From positions 124,001-188,000 of the forward strand of contig DBPT01000028.1 of the NCBI GenBank assembly GCA_002304925.1: 64,000 bases of DNA. The letters run 5' to 3'. The notes under the pieces are model-generated. The model ran no database searches. It was given only the letters and a program-made list of their open reading frames with translations, and was not told the DNA's origin. The translations under genes were made by a program, and so were the position numbers. Positions 8,900 to 17,341 of this stretch are shown here, piece by piece. The DNA is from Prolixibacteraceae bacterium UBA1413 (GTDB lineage: Bacteria; Bacteroidota; Bacteroidia; Bacteroidales; Prolixibacteraceae). Every line of letters starts with the position of its first letter. The first letter of the stretch is position 1.

Positions 8900-8974
8900 G
8901 GTATTTATTCGGTCCGGAATAGTGAAAAAAGTCAGCCTGCCGGGTCAATGCGAAAATCATACCATGGATTTTGC

Positions 8975-8982
8975 TACCTTTG
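8975..8982 (+). promoter_or_regulatory. -7 promoter element of purB
   Basis: TACCTTTG, a full match to TAnnTTTG, 24 bp upstream of the purB ATG. Confidence 0.5.
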
Positions 8983-9005
8983 CCAGGTTCACATAAATTA
9001 CCACG

Positions 9006-10352
9006 ATGATTCTGAACACATTAACAGCCATTTCTCCTGTTGATGGCCGCTACCGCAGCAAAGTGGAAAAGCTGGATGATTTTTTCAGCGAATTCGCCCT
9101 GATCCGTTACCGGGTAAGAATTGAAACTGCATATTTCACAGCCCTCTGTGAACTGCATTTGCCGCAACTGATGGCCGTTCCCCGCAAAGGATTGGAACAG
9201 CTTGAGCAAACCGTCAGGGATTTCAGCCTCCACGATGCTGCCAGGATTAAGGAAATCGAAAAGGTCACCAACCACGATGTGAAAGCGGTGGAATATTTTC
9301 TGAAAGAAAAATTCGATCAGTTGGAACTGGCTCCCTGGAAGGAATTCATCCATTTCGGACTCACCTCGCAGGACGTGAACAATACGGCAGTGCCTCTCTC
9401 CATCCGGGAAGCCCTTGACCAGGTCTATTTTCCGGCCCTGAAGCGGCTTACCTCCAAACTGGAGGAACTTGCCGCCGGATGGAAGGATGTGACCATGCTG
9501 GCCCGCACCCACGGTCAGCCGGCATCGCCGACGAAACTGGGAAAAGAGATCATGGTCTTCGTGGAACGTCTTGAGAAGCAATTCGCACAACTTAAAGACC
9601 AGACGTTGTACGTGAAATTCGGCGGGGCCACCGGAAATTTCAACGCCCATGCAGCCGCTTACCCTTCCGTTGACTGGGAGGCCTTCGCTGATCGCTTTGT
9701 CCGGGAAAAACTGGGACTTCCCCGGTCACGCCATACCACCCAGATCGCCCACTACGACGATCACGCAGCCGTTTTCGACAACCTCCGGCGGATCAACAGC
9801 ATCATCCTGGACCTCGACCGCGATCTATGGCTCTACATCTCAATGGACTATTTCAAGCAGAAGCTGCAAGAGGGTGAGGTAGGGTCATCGACCATGCCGC
9901 ATAAGGTAAATCCTGTCGATTTTGAAAATTCCGAGGGGAACATCGGAATTGCCAATGCCGCCTTTGACCACCTGGCGCAGAAACTGCCGGTATCGAGGCT
10001 GCAGCGCGACCTGACGGATTCCACGGTCACCCGGTACATCGGAGTGCCCTTCGCACATACCCTGATCGCCATAGAAGCGACGCTCCGGGGACTGAATAAG
10101 CTTTTGCTGAACCGGCAGGCGATCGACGACGATCTGGAAGCGAACTGGGCAGTGGTCGCCGAAGCCATCCAGACCATCCTCAGACGTGAGGATTACCCCA
10201 ATCCCTATGAAGCCCTGAAGGAACTTACCCGCCATAACCGGCCGGTCACCCGCGACACCATCCGCACTTTCATCTCCGCACTCGATATCCCCGAAACCGT
10301 CAGGGAAGAGCTGTTGCAGATCACCCCCCGCAATTATACCGGGATTTTTTAA
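9006..10352 (+). CDS. purB: Adenylosuccinate lyase
   Basis: Cleaves fumarate from SAICAR and from adenylosuccinate in purine synthesis; a cytoplasmic homotetramer. 448 residues, typical for the E. coli-type enzyme. The fumarase/aspartase superfamily signature SSTMPHKVNPVDFENSEGN is at about 293-311. HFGLTSQDVNNTA and ARTHGQPASPTKLGKE, the other two substrate-binding regions, are also intact. The N-terminus (LTAISPVDGRYRSKV) is characteristic of PurB, not of argininosuccinate lyase or fumarase. The ABC exporter starts 11 bp downstream, so the two are probably cotranscribed. Confidence 0.97.
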   Translation: MILNTLTAISPVDGRYRSKVEKLDDFFSEFALIRYRVRIETAYFTALCELHLPQLMAVPRKGLEQLEQTVRDFSLHDAARIKEIEKVTNHDVKAVEYFLKEKFDQLELAPWKEFIHFGLTSQDVNNTAVPLSIREALDQVYFPALKRLTSKLEELAAGWKDVTMLARTHGQPASPTKLGKEIMVFVERLEKQFAQLKDQTLYVKFGGATGNFNAHAAAYPSVDWEAFADRFVREKLGLPRSRHTTQIAHYDDHAAVFDNLRRINSIILDLDRDLWLYISMDYFKQKLQEGEVGSSTMPHKVNPVDFENSEGNIGIANAAFDHLAQKLPVSRLQRDLTDSTVTRYIGVPFAHTLIAIEATLRGLNKLLLNRQAIDDDLEANWAVVAEAIQTILRREDYPNPYEALKELTRHNRPVTRDTIRTFISALDIPETVREELLQITPRNYTGIF

Positions 10353-10363
10353 CAAATACGCCG

Positions 10364-12184
10364 ATGAGAGAATTCCTGAAAATCCTCAAAAGATATATTC
10401 CTCCCTACAAAAGTCATCTGGGGCTGACCTTTCTGTTCCATTTCCTTTCGGCGCTGTTTGCCGTTTTTTCGGTCGGAATGATGATCCCCATTCTGGAGAT
10501 GCTTTTCGGAATGGCGGAAGATGTCAACACCATGGTGCCCTGGGCGGTGAGCCTTGATTCGGTCACCCACAATCTCTATTATTATCTGACGCAATTCAAG
10601 AATGCCCACGGCCCCGGATTGTCGCTCCTCATGGTAGGGTTGCTGGTTACCTTCGGAACTTTCCTGAAAGTCGGATTTGCCTACCTGGGGGCCCGGGAGA
10701 CGGTTTTCATCCGTAACGGCGTGGTCAGGGACCTCCGCCAGCAGATTTATGCCCGTATCCTGCGTCTGGCTCTTCCTTTTTTCACCGAGGAACGGAAGGG
10801 CGACATCATGGCCCGCATTTCGGGGGATGTCTCCGAAGTGGAAAATTCCATCATGGCTTCGCTCGACATGTTTCTGAAAAACCCGGTCCTCATCGCCGTA
10901 TTTCTGGTTTCCCTGCTAATCCTGAGCCCCACCCTCACCCTATTCATCCTGGTGTTGCTCCCCCCGACGGGTATTATCATCGGAAGGATCGGAAAGTCAC
11001 TCAAGAAGGTGTCGCGCGAGGGGCAGGACAAGATGGGACTGATGCTCACGATCATCGAGGAGACGCTGGGTGGCTTGCGGATCATCAAGGCGTTCAACGC
11101 CGAGGGTAAAATGGAAAACCGGTTCAACGGCGAGGTGAAACAGTACCGTACCATCATGAACCGGCTGATGTGGCGGCGCGAACTCGCACACCCCCTCAGC
11201 GAACTGCTGGGGACTTTCGTGATGGTGCTCATCGTATGGTTCGGCGGCACCCTGATCCTGAGTCAAAACAGCGAATTGTCGGGTGCGACCTTTATCGCTT
11301 ACCTGGCCATCTTTTACCAGGTCATCAATCCGGCAAAAGCTTTCACCAGCGCTCTCTACGCCATCCAGAAAGGGCTCGCCTCAATGAACCGTATCGACAA
11401 AATTCTGCTGGCCGACGTGACAATCAAAGAAAAACCGGATGCCCTGCCCGTCGGAAGTCTGAAACACTCCATCGAATACCGCGAAGTCAGCTTTGCCTAC
11501 AGCGACCGTGAGGTGCTGAAAAATGTGTCGGTGACGGTGCCCAAGGGGAGTACCGTAGCCCTGGTCGGACAGTCGGGGAGCGGGAAAACCACCTTTGTAG
11601 ACCTGTTGCCCCGCTTTTACGATGTTACCGCAGGACAGATCCTGATCGACGGCACCGATATCCGCGACCTGAAACTCCACGACCTGCGCAACCTCATGGG
11701 CAACGTCAACCAGGAAGCCATCCTTTTCAACGACACCATATACAATAACATCGCCTTCGGCGTCGAATCCCCCTCCAGGGAAGCCGTGATCACGGCAGCA
11801 AAAGTCGCCAACGCCCACGAATTCATCCTGGAAAGCGACAACGGCTATGACACGGTGATCGGGGACCGGGGAAGCAAGCTCTCGGGCGGACAGCGGCAAC
11901 GGCTCAGCATCGCCAGGGCAATCCTCAAAAATCCCGATATCCTGATCCTCGACGAAGCCACCTCATCCCTGGATACCGAATCGGAAAGACTGGTCCAGGA
12001 TGCCCTGGAAAAACTGCTGAAAAACCGCACTTCCATCGTCATCGCACACCGCCTCTCCACCATCCGGAATGCCGACTTCATCTGCGTCCTCCACAAAGGA
12101 AAGATCGTGGAAACCGGAAAACACGACGACCTCCTCGCCCTCAACGGACGGTACACCAAACTCTGCCAGCTGCAATCCTTCTAG
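10364..12184 (+). CDS. MsbA-like ABC exporter (fused TMD-NBD)
   Basis: 606 residues. The N-terminal type IV ABC transmembrane domain (about 15-335) has six predicted helices. The ATPase domain follows (about 350-600) with Walker A GQSGSGKTT (about 402-410), signature LSGGQRQR (about 506), Walker B ILILDEATSSLD and H-loop IAHRLST. One chain carries both domains, so it should act as a homodimer in the inner membrane. The length and sequence style fit the lipid/lipid A flippase and multidrug exporter group common in Bacteroidota. The substrate cannot be told from the sequence. It follows purB by 11 bp. Confidence 0.9.
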   Translation: MREFLKILKRYIPPYKSHLGLTFLFHFLSALFAVFSVGMMIPILEMLFGMAEDVNTMVPWAVSLDSVTHNLYYYLTQFKNAHGPGLSLLMVGLLVTFGTFLKVGFAYLGARETVFIRNGVVRDLRQQIYARILRLALPFFTEERKGDIMARISGDVSEVENSIMASLDMFLKNPVLIAVFLVSLLILSPTLTLFILVLLPPTGIIIGRIGKSLKKVSREGQDKMGLMLTIIEETLGGLRIIKAFNAEGKMENRFNGEVKQYRTIMNRLMWRRELAHPLSELLGTFVMVLIVWFGGTLILSQNSELSGATFIAYLAIFYQVINPAKAFTSALYAIQKGLASMNRIDKILLADVTIKEKPDALPVGSLKHSIEYREVSFAYSDREVLKNVSVTVPKGSTVALVGQSGSGKTTFVDLLPRFYDVTAGQILIDGTDIRDLKLHDLRNLMGNVNQEAILFNDTIYNNIAFGVESPSREAVITAAKVANAHEFILESDNGYDTVIGDRGSKLSGGQRQRLSIARAILKNPDILILDEATSSLDTESERLVQDALEKLLKNRTSIVIAHRLSTIRNADFICVLHKGKIVETGKHDDLLALNGRYTKLCQLQSF

Positions 12185-12250
12185 AAGAGCGGAAGAACAG
12201 AAGAGCTTAACCTCAACACCTAAGGGCTCCATTGGCACCCGGCATTGCGA

Positions 12251-12280
12251 CAAAAAAAAAACCGCCTCCGAAGGAAGCAG
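12251..12280 (-). terminator. Rho-independent terminator of tRNA-Trp
   Basis: On the minus strand an 8-bp stem, CTGCTTCC with GGAGGCGG (including G-T pairs), is followed by ten T residues. It lies 9 nt past the 3' end of the tRNA gene. Confidence 0.75.
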
Positions 12281-12288
12281 TTTTGAAG

Positions 12289-12361
12289 CACGGGAGGAGC
12301 GACTCGAACGCCCGACACTCGGTTTTGGAGACCGATGCTCTACCAACTGAGCTACACCCGT
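12289..12361 (-). tRNA. tRNA-Trp (CCA)
   Basis: 73-nt cloverleaf. The anticodon arm is TCGGT / CTCCAAA / ACCGA, giving anticodon CCA. The T-arm is GGGCG TTCGAGT CGCTC, and the D-arm contains AGCTCAGTTGGTAGAGC. The acceptor stem has one T-T mismatch at pair 6. The 3' CCA is not encoded, consistent with a CCA-adding enzyme in the cell. It is convergent with the ABC exporter gene. Confidence 0.93.
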
Positions 12362-12505
12362 GTTTCTGATGGCGCAAAGATAGCATTTTGTTATTACTTC
12401 AGTAATCATCCCCGTAAAAAATATCCGCCGGGAAACATTCCCTCACTTCCCCGGGATACCCCTGATTTTTTTGACCTGCAGGATATCTCCTTTTTAAAGA
12501 TGTTT

Positions 12506-12513
12506 TATCTTAG
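12506..12513 (+). promoter_or_regulatory. -7-like element upstream of the C10 peptidase gene
   Basis: TATCTTAG, close to TAnnTTTG, 76 bp upstream of the ATG at 12590. The rest of the 12.36-12.59 kb gap shows no other feature. Confidence 0.35.
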
Positions 12514-12589
12514 CGCAGCCAAACTGCCTGTTTATGAAAGAATAACGGGGGCATCCCGCAATAACCATCTGTAAAATAACTACTTATCA

Positions 12590-15500
12590 ATGAAATACAT
12601 AGCAACCGCCGCATTTGTCTTTTCCGTTTTTTATGCTGCCGCACAACCGGTAAACATAAAAAAAGCGGTTGACATTGCAGAGAGGCATATGCATTCGGTC
12701 ACGGGAGGAAGATTCAAAGATACTGGGGCGCAACGTTCAGAATCACGGTTTTCTCCGGTATTTGTTTCGACAGCCGGTGATGACACACTTTTTTATGTCT
12801 TCAATGACACGGTTAACAACTGCTTTGTCATGGTGGCCGCTGACCTGCGCAGCCGTCCCATTCTCGGGTATTCCTTCAACGGATTGTTTGACGCTTCCGT
12901 TGAGGTGCCTGCATTTTCAAATTGGATGGAAGAGCGGAAAAGGGAGATTGCCGGCATCAAAAAAGGAAAGGTACGACCTGAAAAAGATAGCGGTCAGCTA
13001 TGGGACAATCTGAGCTCATCTCTTTCCGAAGGCTCCGGAACCATGGCAGGTGTGGAACCTCTTTTAAAAACTACCTGGAATCAGGGGTGTTATTACAACA
13101 TGATGTGCCCTGCCGATCCTGCCGGTCCCTGCGGTCATACGGTGACGGGCTGTGTGGCCACTGCCATGGCCCAGATCATGAAATACTGGAATTTTCCTCC
13201 CGTCGGAACGGGTTCCAATTCTTACGACGATGAGACCTACGGAACTCAGCATGCCGATTTCGGGGCCACCATCTACCGCTGGAATGAGATGCCCGCCAAA
13301 CTCACAGGTCAGAATGATGCCGTAGCCACGCTGATGTACCATTGCGGCGTTTCGGTCAATATGTCGTATGGTCCCTCCGGATCCGCAGCCAGCGTCTCCC
13401 CGATACCCATGCGGAATTTTTTCGGGTATTCCCCCAACGCCAGGTATGTTTCCAGAAGTGACTTTTCAGACACGGACTGGAGTGACCTGATGATTTCGGA
13501 ACTGGACCTCCTGCGTCCGGTTCTCTATAGGGGTAGCAGTACGACGGCCGGGCACGCATTCATTCTGGACGGGTACCAGGAACCCGACTATTTCCACATC
13601 AACTGGGGATGGGGAGGATGGGATGACGCATATTATTTCCTGGGAAGCATTGAATTTAATTCAGGTCAGGGAGCCATTATCAACCTCACCCCGACAGATT
13701 TGCCTGAAGCTTTCGACGGTTTTTTTCTTTCAAAAAACCGGTATTCCCTGTTTGCCACTCCTGATAGTGATTCACTGACGATTTTCTCGAGTGTCCCCTG
13801 GACGGCTGCCGCGGATCAGCCATGGATCACTGTGGCGCCGGGGAGTGGTGGTCCCGGGAAGAGGACCGTTATGATCACTGCCGGCGAAAACAATTCGGGA
13901 ATGCCCCGGTCGGGAACCATCACCATTTCCTCCCCGGGATATAGCGACCAGATCGTACGCGTCGATCAAACTGCAAAGACCGCCGTCACGGCCGGCGAAC
14001 TGAAAAACATCATGGGAACGGCCCTGACCACCACTACCACGCTCTGCCTGACGGGAACCATCGATGCCCGCGATTTTAAGACCATGCGTGACGAAATGCC
14101 TCAGCTTTTAAATGTCGACCTCAGGGATGTGAACATCGTCACTTACTCCGGGACTGAGGGAACCGCTTCAGACGGTCGCGCTACATATCCTGCCAACACC
14201 ATCCCCCAGAGGGCTTTTTATTATAAGGATATCCTGGCTTCCGTTAATCTTCCCGTTTCAGTTACTGCGGTCGGAGACCTCGCTTTTTATGGATGTTACG
14301 GACTGAAAGCCATTTATCTGCCTTCATCCGTAGTCTTGGTTGGGAATTATGCTTTTTGGGGCTGCCAAACAATGAAAATCCTCGACATTCCTGCTTCGGT
14401 GACATTTATCGGACATCAGGCATTTTCCTATTGTTGGGCATTAAATTCCATTTTCGCCCGTTCCGTCAATCCCCCGGATCTCTCTTCCTCATCGTTCGTT
14501 TTTTATGAAGTGAATAAAGAGACCTGCAAACTATATGTCCCTTCCGGATCACAAAGTCATTATGCAACTGCCGATCAGTGGAAGGATTTTCTGAACGTCC
14601 TGGAGATCCCCACCCTTGAAGGGTCTCCGGCCGAGGTCGGAATTGGTTATACAACCGGGAGCACCGCCAGCATTCAGATTGCGTCCAACACCACGTGGAA
14701 TGCGTTTTCGGACCAACCCTGGCTCATGGTGACTCCCGGGAGCGGCAACGGAAACACCACCCTGTTGCTGACAGCTTCGGGAAACCCTTTCAAGACCGTC
14801 CGCACCGCGACCATTACCCTGACGGCTGAAGGAGTGAATCCGAAAACAATCGGGGTCACCCAGCTTCCGAATCCCCTGGAAGCCGGGTTTTCCGCATCAT
14901 CGGTAAACAACTGCCCGGGGAGTTATGTTGCCTTTGCCGACCTTTCCCCCGGGAAACCACTATCCTGGCAGTGGAGTTTCGAGGGGGGAAGCCCTTCTTC
15001 CTCTTCCGTTCAAAATCCGGTCATTCTGTACGATCAGCAGGGCATTTTTGACGTAACCCTCACGGTATCGGATGGGACAACCTCCTCAACGCTGACTTTG
15101 AACGATTATGTCAATACCCGATTCCAAAAGATCTCCTTAGAAGCCGTGATTTTCCTCGAAGGGGCATTGATAGACCCGTCCTCTTCGGCGACCTATGTCC
15201 AACCGATGCGGACCACGCTCAATGGCTTGGGCATGCTTCCCGGGCAAACCTGTGATGAAGGCAACATCGGATATGCGCCGCCCGGCCAGCCGTATAAGGC
15301 GGAACCCTGGCTTTACATGGGTGCCGAAGGGAACGCTTTTGACCCGGGGACAAGCATGGCAGATGGTGCGGTTTATTCCCCGACGGTGGTGGACTGGGTC
15401 CTGGTATCACTTCGTAGCGGCAACCCGGAAGATTACGCCGAACAGTGCCGCAAAGCCGCCCTTCTCCACAAGGACGGCCGCATTGAAACGATCGCAGGGT

Positions 15501-15895
15501 ACGATTGCTGCGTCCCCGACATAAACGCCAGCTATTTCCTGATGGTCGAACACCGGAACCACCTCCCGGTGATGTCACATGAACCCCTCTTGCTGGTGAA
15601 CGGGGTGTTGAATTATGATTTTACCGCACAGCAGAGTTACATCACCGAAGGATCCGGAATGGCGGGGCAAAAAGAGGCAAACGGGATCTTTTTCATGTTC
15701 GGGGGCAACGGCAACCAGTCAACCACGGAATATTCCGATACCGATATCAACGCCGACGACCAGAGTACCTGGGAAAAGCAGAACGGGCAGACCGGTTACC
15801 GGACGGGGGACTACAACATGAACGGGGATACCAACAGCAACGACCAGATCATCTGGGAGCGCAACAACGGACAGACCACCAGCGTTCCGCGTTAA
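12590..15895 (+). CDS. Secreted C10 (streptopain-like) cysteine peptidase with BACON, BspA-LRR, PKD and EF-hand-like modules
   Basis: 1,101 residues. Signal peptide 1-18 (ending AAAQ). An inhibitory Spi-type propeptide lies at about 20-155. The C10 catalytic domain is at about 155-370, with Cys188 in TGCVATAMAQIMKYW, the catalytic His in AGHAFILDGYQ (about 322) and the HINWGWGG motif. Two BACON domains follow (about 395-460 and 685-760), flanking BspA-type LRR_5 repeats (about 490-670: LPVSVTAVGDLAFYGCYGL). A PKD domain lies at about 765-845 and an uncharacterised beta-rich domain at about 850-1040. The end has two EF-hand-like loops, YSDTDINADDQSTWEKQNG and DYNMNGDTNSNDQIIWERNN. It is a likely secreted protease related to Prevotella interpain and streptopain. 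No standard T9SS sorting domain is seen. Confidence 0.9.
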   Translation: MKYIATAAFVFSVFYAAAQPVNIKKAVDIAERHMHSVTGGRFKDTGAQRSESRFSPVFVSTAGDDTLFYVFNDTVNNCFVMVAADLRSRPILGYSFNGLFDASVEVPAFSNWMEERKREIAGIKKGKVRPEKDSGQLWDNLSSSLSEGSGTMAGVEPLLKTTWNQGCYYNMMCPADPAGPCGHTVTGCVATAMAQIMKYWNFPPVGTGSNSYDDETYGTQHADFGATIYRWNEMPAKLTGQNDAVATLMYHCGVSVNMSYGPSGSAASVSPIPMRNFFGYSPNARYVSRSDFSDTDWSDLMISELDLLRPVLYRGSSTTAGHAFILDGYQEPDYFHINWGWGGWDDAYYFLGSIEFNSGQGAIINLTPTDLPEAFDGFFLSKNRYSLFATPDSDSLTIFSSVPWTAAADQPWITVAPGSGGPGKRTVMITAGENNSGMPRSGTITISSPGYSDQIVRVDQTAKTAVTAGELKNIMGTALTTTTTLCLTGTIDARDFKTMRDEMPQLLNVDLRDVNIVTYSGTEGTASDGRATYPANTIPQRAFYYKDILASVNLPVSVTAVGDLAFYGCYGLKAIYLPSSVVLVGNYAFWGCQTMKILDIPASVTFIGHQAFSYCWALNSIFARSVNPPDLSSSSFVFYEVNKETCKLYVPSGSQSHYATADQWKDFLNVLEIPTLEGSPAEVGIGYTTGSTASIQIASNTTWNAFSDQPWLMVTPGSGNGNTTLLLTASGNPFKTVRTATITLTAEGVNPKTIGVTQLPNPLEAGFSASSVNNCPGSYVAFADLSPGKPLSWQWSFEGGSPSSSSVQNPVILYDQQGIFDVTLTVSDGTTSSTLTLNDYVNTRFQKISLEAVIFLEGALIDPSSSATYVQPMRTTLNGLGMLPGQTCDEGNIGYAPPGQPYKAEPWLYMGAEGNAFDPGTSMADGAVYSPTVVDWVLVSLRSGNPEDYAEQCRKAALLHKDGRIETIAGYDCCVPDINASYFLMVEHRNHLPVMSHEPLLLVNGVLNYDFTAQQSYITEGSGMAGQKEANGIFFMFGGNGNQSTTEYSDTDINADDQSTWEKQNGQTGYRTGDYNMNGDTNSNDQIIWERNNGQTTSVPR

Positions 15896-15960
15896 ACCAA
15901 GGCAAATGAGACGACAGGTTAATTTTCCGGTTCCTGATATTGCCTTTTCTGAATTTTTTG

Positions 15961-16047
15961 CGGAGAGAGAGGGATTCGAACCCCCGGTCCCCGCAAAGGG
16001 ACAACGGTTTTCAAGACCGCCGCTATCGACCACTCAGCCATCTCTCC
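15961..16047 (-). tRNA. tRNA-Ser (UGA)
   Basis: 87-nt class II tRNA. The acceptor is GGAGAGA / TCTCTCC. The D-arm region is GGCTGAGTGGTCGATAGC. The anticodon loop CTTGAAA gives anticodon TGA. A long variable arm (GTCCCTTTGCGGGGAC) is followed by the T-arm with GGTTCGAATC. The 3' CCA is not encoded. It is convergent with the C10 peptidase gene. Confidence 0.95.
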
Positions 16048-16075
16048 GAAAGGAGCGACAAAAATAGGAATATTT

Positions 16076-16891
16076 TTATTTCTGCGACAGGATTCCGGCA
16101 GGAATATTGGTGATGGGCCGTATTTCAACACTTTTTACAAAGAGTTCGCCCCCCTCGGACTGAATCTGGATTTTTCCGCCCGTCAACGGGGTGACGCTCC
16201 CGTCCTCTCCGGCGGTCCCTGTCAGGGTGTTCACCATGACGGTCACACCGTTGACCACATGGACGGTGGTCTGCCCCAGGCTGTATAGTTCCACGGTATT
16301 CCATTCCCCGAGCGGCTTTTCATGGTCAGCGCTTTTTTTCACCGAGTTGCCGTTGGCTTTCGCCCCGAAAGGAAGAGGATCGGCCCCCGGCGTGAAGACG
16401 AAACTTCCCGTGGAATCGTCCTTCAGGGCTGCCGTCTCACAAACAGTGTTGTTCATCAGGTAAGTATCCCCCAGGTTGCCGTGCATCAGCTGGCATTCGA
16501 TGTTGGTCATCCAGGTGCCGAAGGCGGCGCCGAAATCGCCGAAACTGTGGTAGAGCAGTCCGCTGTTGCGGCTGGTATACACAGAATCGCCCCATCGGAA
16601 TATCAGTTTCAGATGGTAATCAGCATACGATGCACAGGTGGCCATGGAGCCGTTCACCTCACCCGAGATCCTGATCACCTTTTCATCGCCGTCACCGGTA
16701 ACTGAGAAGAGTTTTTCAGGAGTCGCCGCCAGGGCCAGACTGTCGAAACCCCGCAGGGGAGAACCCACGAAAAGCTCCCAGTTGTCTAAATTCTCGCCGT
16801 TGAAAAGAGGTTCGAAGGGTTTCTCCGTTTCACAGGCTGCAAATAAAAGAAGGATGGCCGCGAAAGCCGTCCAAATAACTGTTTTTTTCAT
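16076..16891 (-). CDS. DUF1080 (3-keto-disaccharide hydrolase family) lipoprotein
   Basis: 271 residues. A lipoprotein signal peptide ends in the lipobox LFAAC (Cys20). The mature part starts with EPLFNGENLDNWELFVGS, the hallmark beginning of DUF1080 proteins, which have a concanavalin-like jelly-roll fold related to GH16. Further family features are KLIFRWGD, NSGLLYHSFGD, NIECQLMHGNLGDTYL, LGEWNTVELYSLG and a closing GGKIQIQSEGGELFVKSVEIRPI. Members hydrolyse 3-keto-glucosides or bind sugars in carbohydrate-degrading Bacteroidota. The substrate here is unknown. It probably sits at the outer membrane or in the periplasm. It follows the small HTH gene but is separated from it by a strong terminator, so it has its own promoter or relies on read-through. 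Confidence 0.88.
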   Translation of the reverse strand: MKKTVIWTAFAAILLLFAACETEKPFEPLFNGENLDNWELFVGSPLRGFDSLALAATPEKLFSVTGDGDEKVIRISGEVNGSMATCASYADYHLKLIFRWGDSVYTSRNSGLLYHSFGDFGAAFGTWMTNIECQLMHGNLGDTYLMNNTVCETAALKDDSTGSFVFTPGADPLPFGAKANGNSVKKSADHEKPLGEWNTVELYSLGQTTVHVVNGVTVMVNTLTGTAGEDGSVTPLTGGKIQIQSEGGELFVKSVEIRPITNIPAGILSQK

Positions 16892-16903
16892 ATTAATTGG
16901 TTT

Positions 16904-16940
16904 AAAAAAAGAAAACTGCCCCTAAGATAGGACAGTTTTC
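16904..16940 (-). terminator. Strong rho-independent terminator after the HTH gene
   Basis: On the minus strand an 11-bp stem, GAAAACTGTCC pairing with GGGCAGTTTTC, is followed by seven T residues. It lies just after the stop of the 84-residue HTH protein and before the DUF1080 lipoprotein gene. Confidence 0.8.
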
Positions 16941-16965
16941 CTGTTCGGAAAAATATTTTTCTGGG

Positions 16966-17220
16966 TTATACCGGTTGCGGGGAGATGAGTTCCTGTGCGC
17001 GTTCGAGGATTGAAGCATCGTCGAGAAGTACGATTCCGCCATTGGGTCCGGGTTCTATATGAATTCCCACCGAGGTACCGTGGTCGTAGTTGGCGCCACC
17101 GAAGTAGTTTCTGACGGTCTCTTCCGATACATCAAACTCCCTGGCAAGTTGTCTGATGGACCCGTCAGGTAAACTGTCCTTGATCTTGCGCAACTCATTA
17201 AAGGTGATTTTCCGCTCCAT
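16966..17220 (-). CDS. Small HTH DNA-binding protein
   Basis: 84 residues with a clear helix-turn-helix in the first half: LPDGSIRQLAREFDVSEETVRNYFGG (two helices around residues 17-43, similar to homeodomain-like/Sigma70-r4-like HTHs). The C-terminal half (HIEPGPNGGIVLLDDASILERAQELI) is acidic and ends in a helix. It has no membrane segment or signal peptide. I do not recognise a named family. It is monocistronic, with a -7-like element upstream and a strong terminator downstream. A role as a small transcription factor is inferred only from the HTH. Confidence 0.7.
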   Translation of the reverse strand: MERKITFNELRKIKDSLPDGSIRQLAREFDVSEETVRNYFGGANYDHGTSVGIHIEPGPNGGIVLLDDASILERAQELISPQPV

Positions 17221-17265
17221 AGCTGTAAAGTTTTATGTATTAAAAAAAAAGGTTTTAGAAAATCA

Positions 17266-17273
17266 TAAAGGTA
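17266..17273 (-). promoter_or_regulatory. -7-like element of the small HTH gene
   Basis: The minus strand reads TACCTTTA, one mismatch from TAnnTTTG, 46 bp upstream of the ATG. Confidence 0.4.
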
Positions 17274-17341
17274 ATGTTTATAATCTATGAAATCAAGTCG
17301 GGCCTTTAAAATTGAATTTCAAATTAACAACTTTTAAATAA

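Noticed and set aside
12185..12288. A possible small gene between the ABC exporter and tRNA-Trp
   Set aside because: No start codon with coding-like sequence; the stretch holds only the tRNA terminator and a TTAACCTC phrase.
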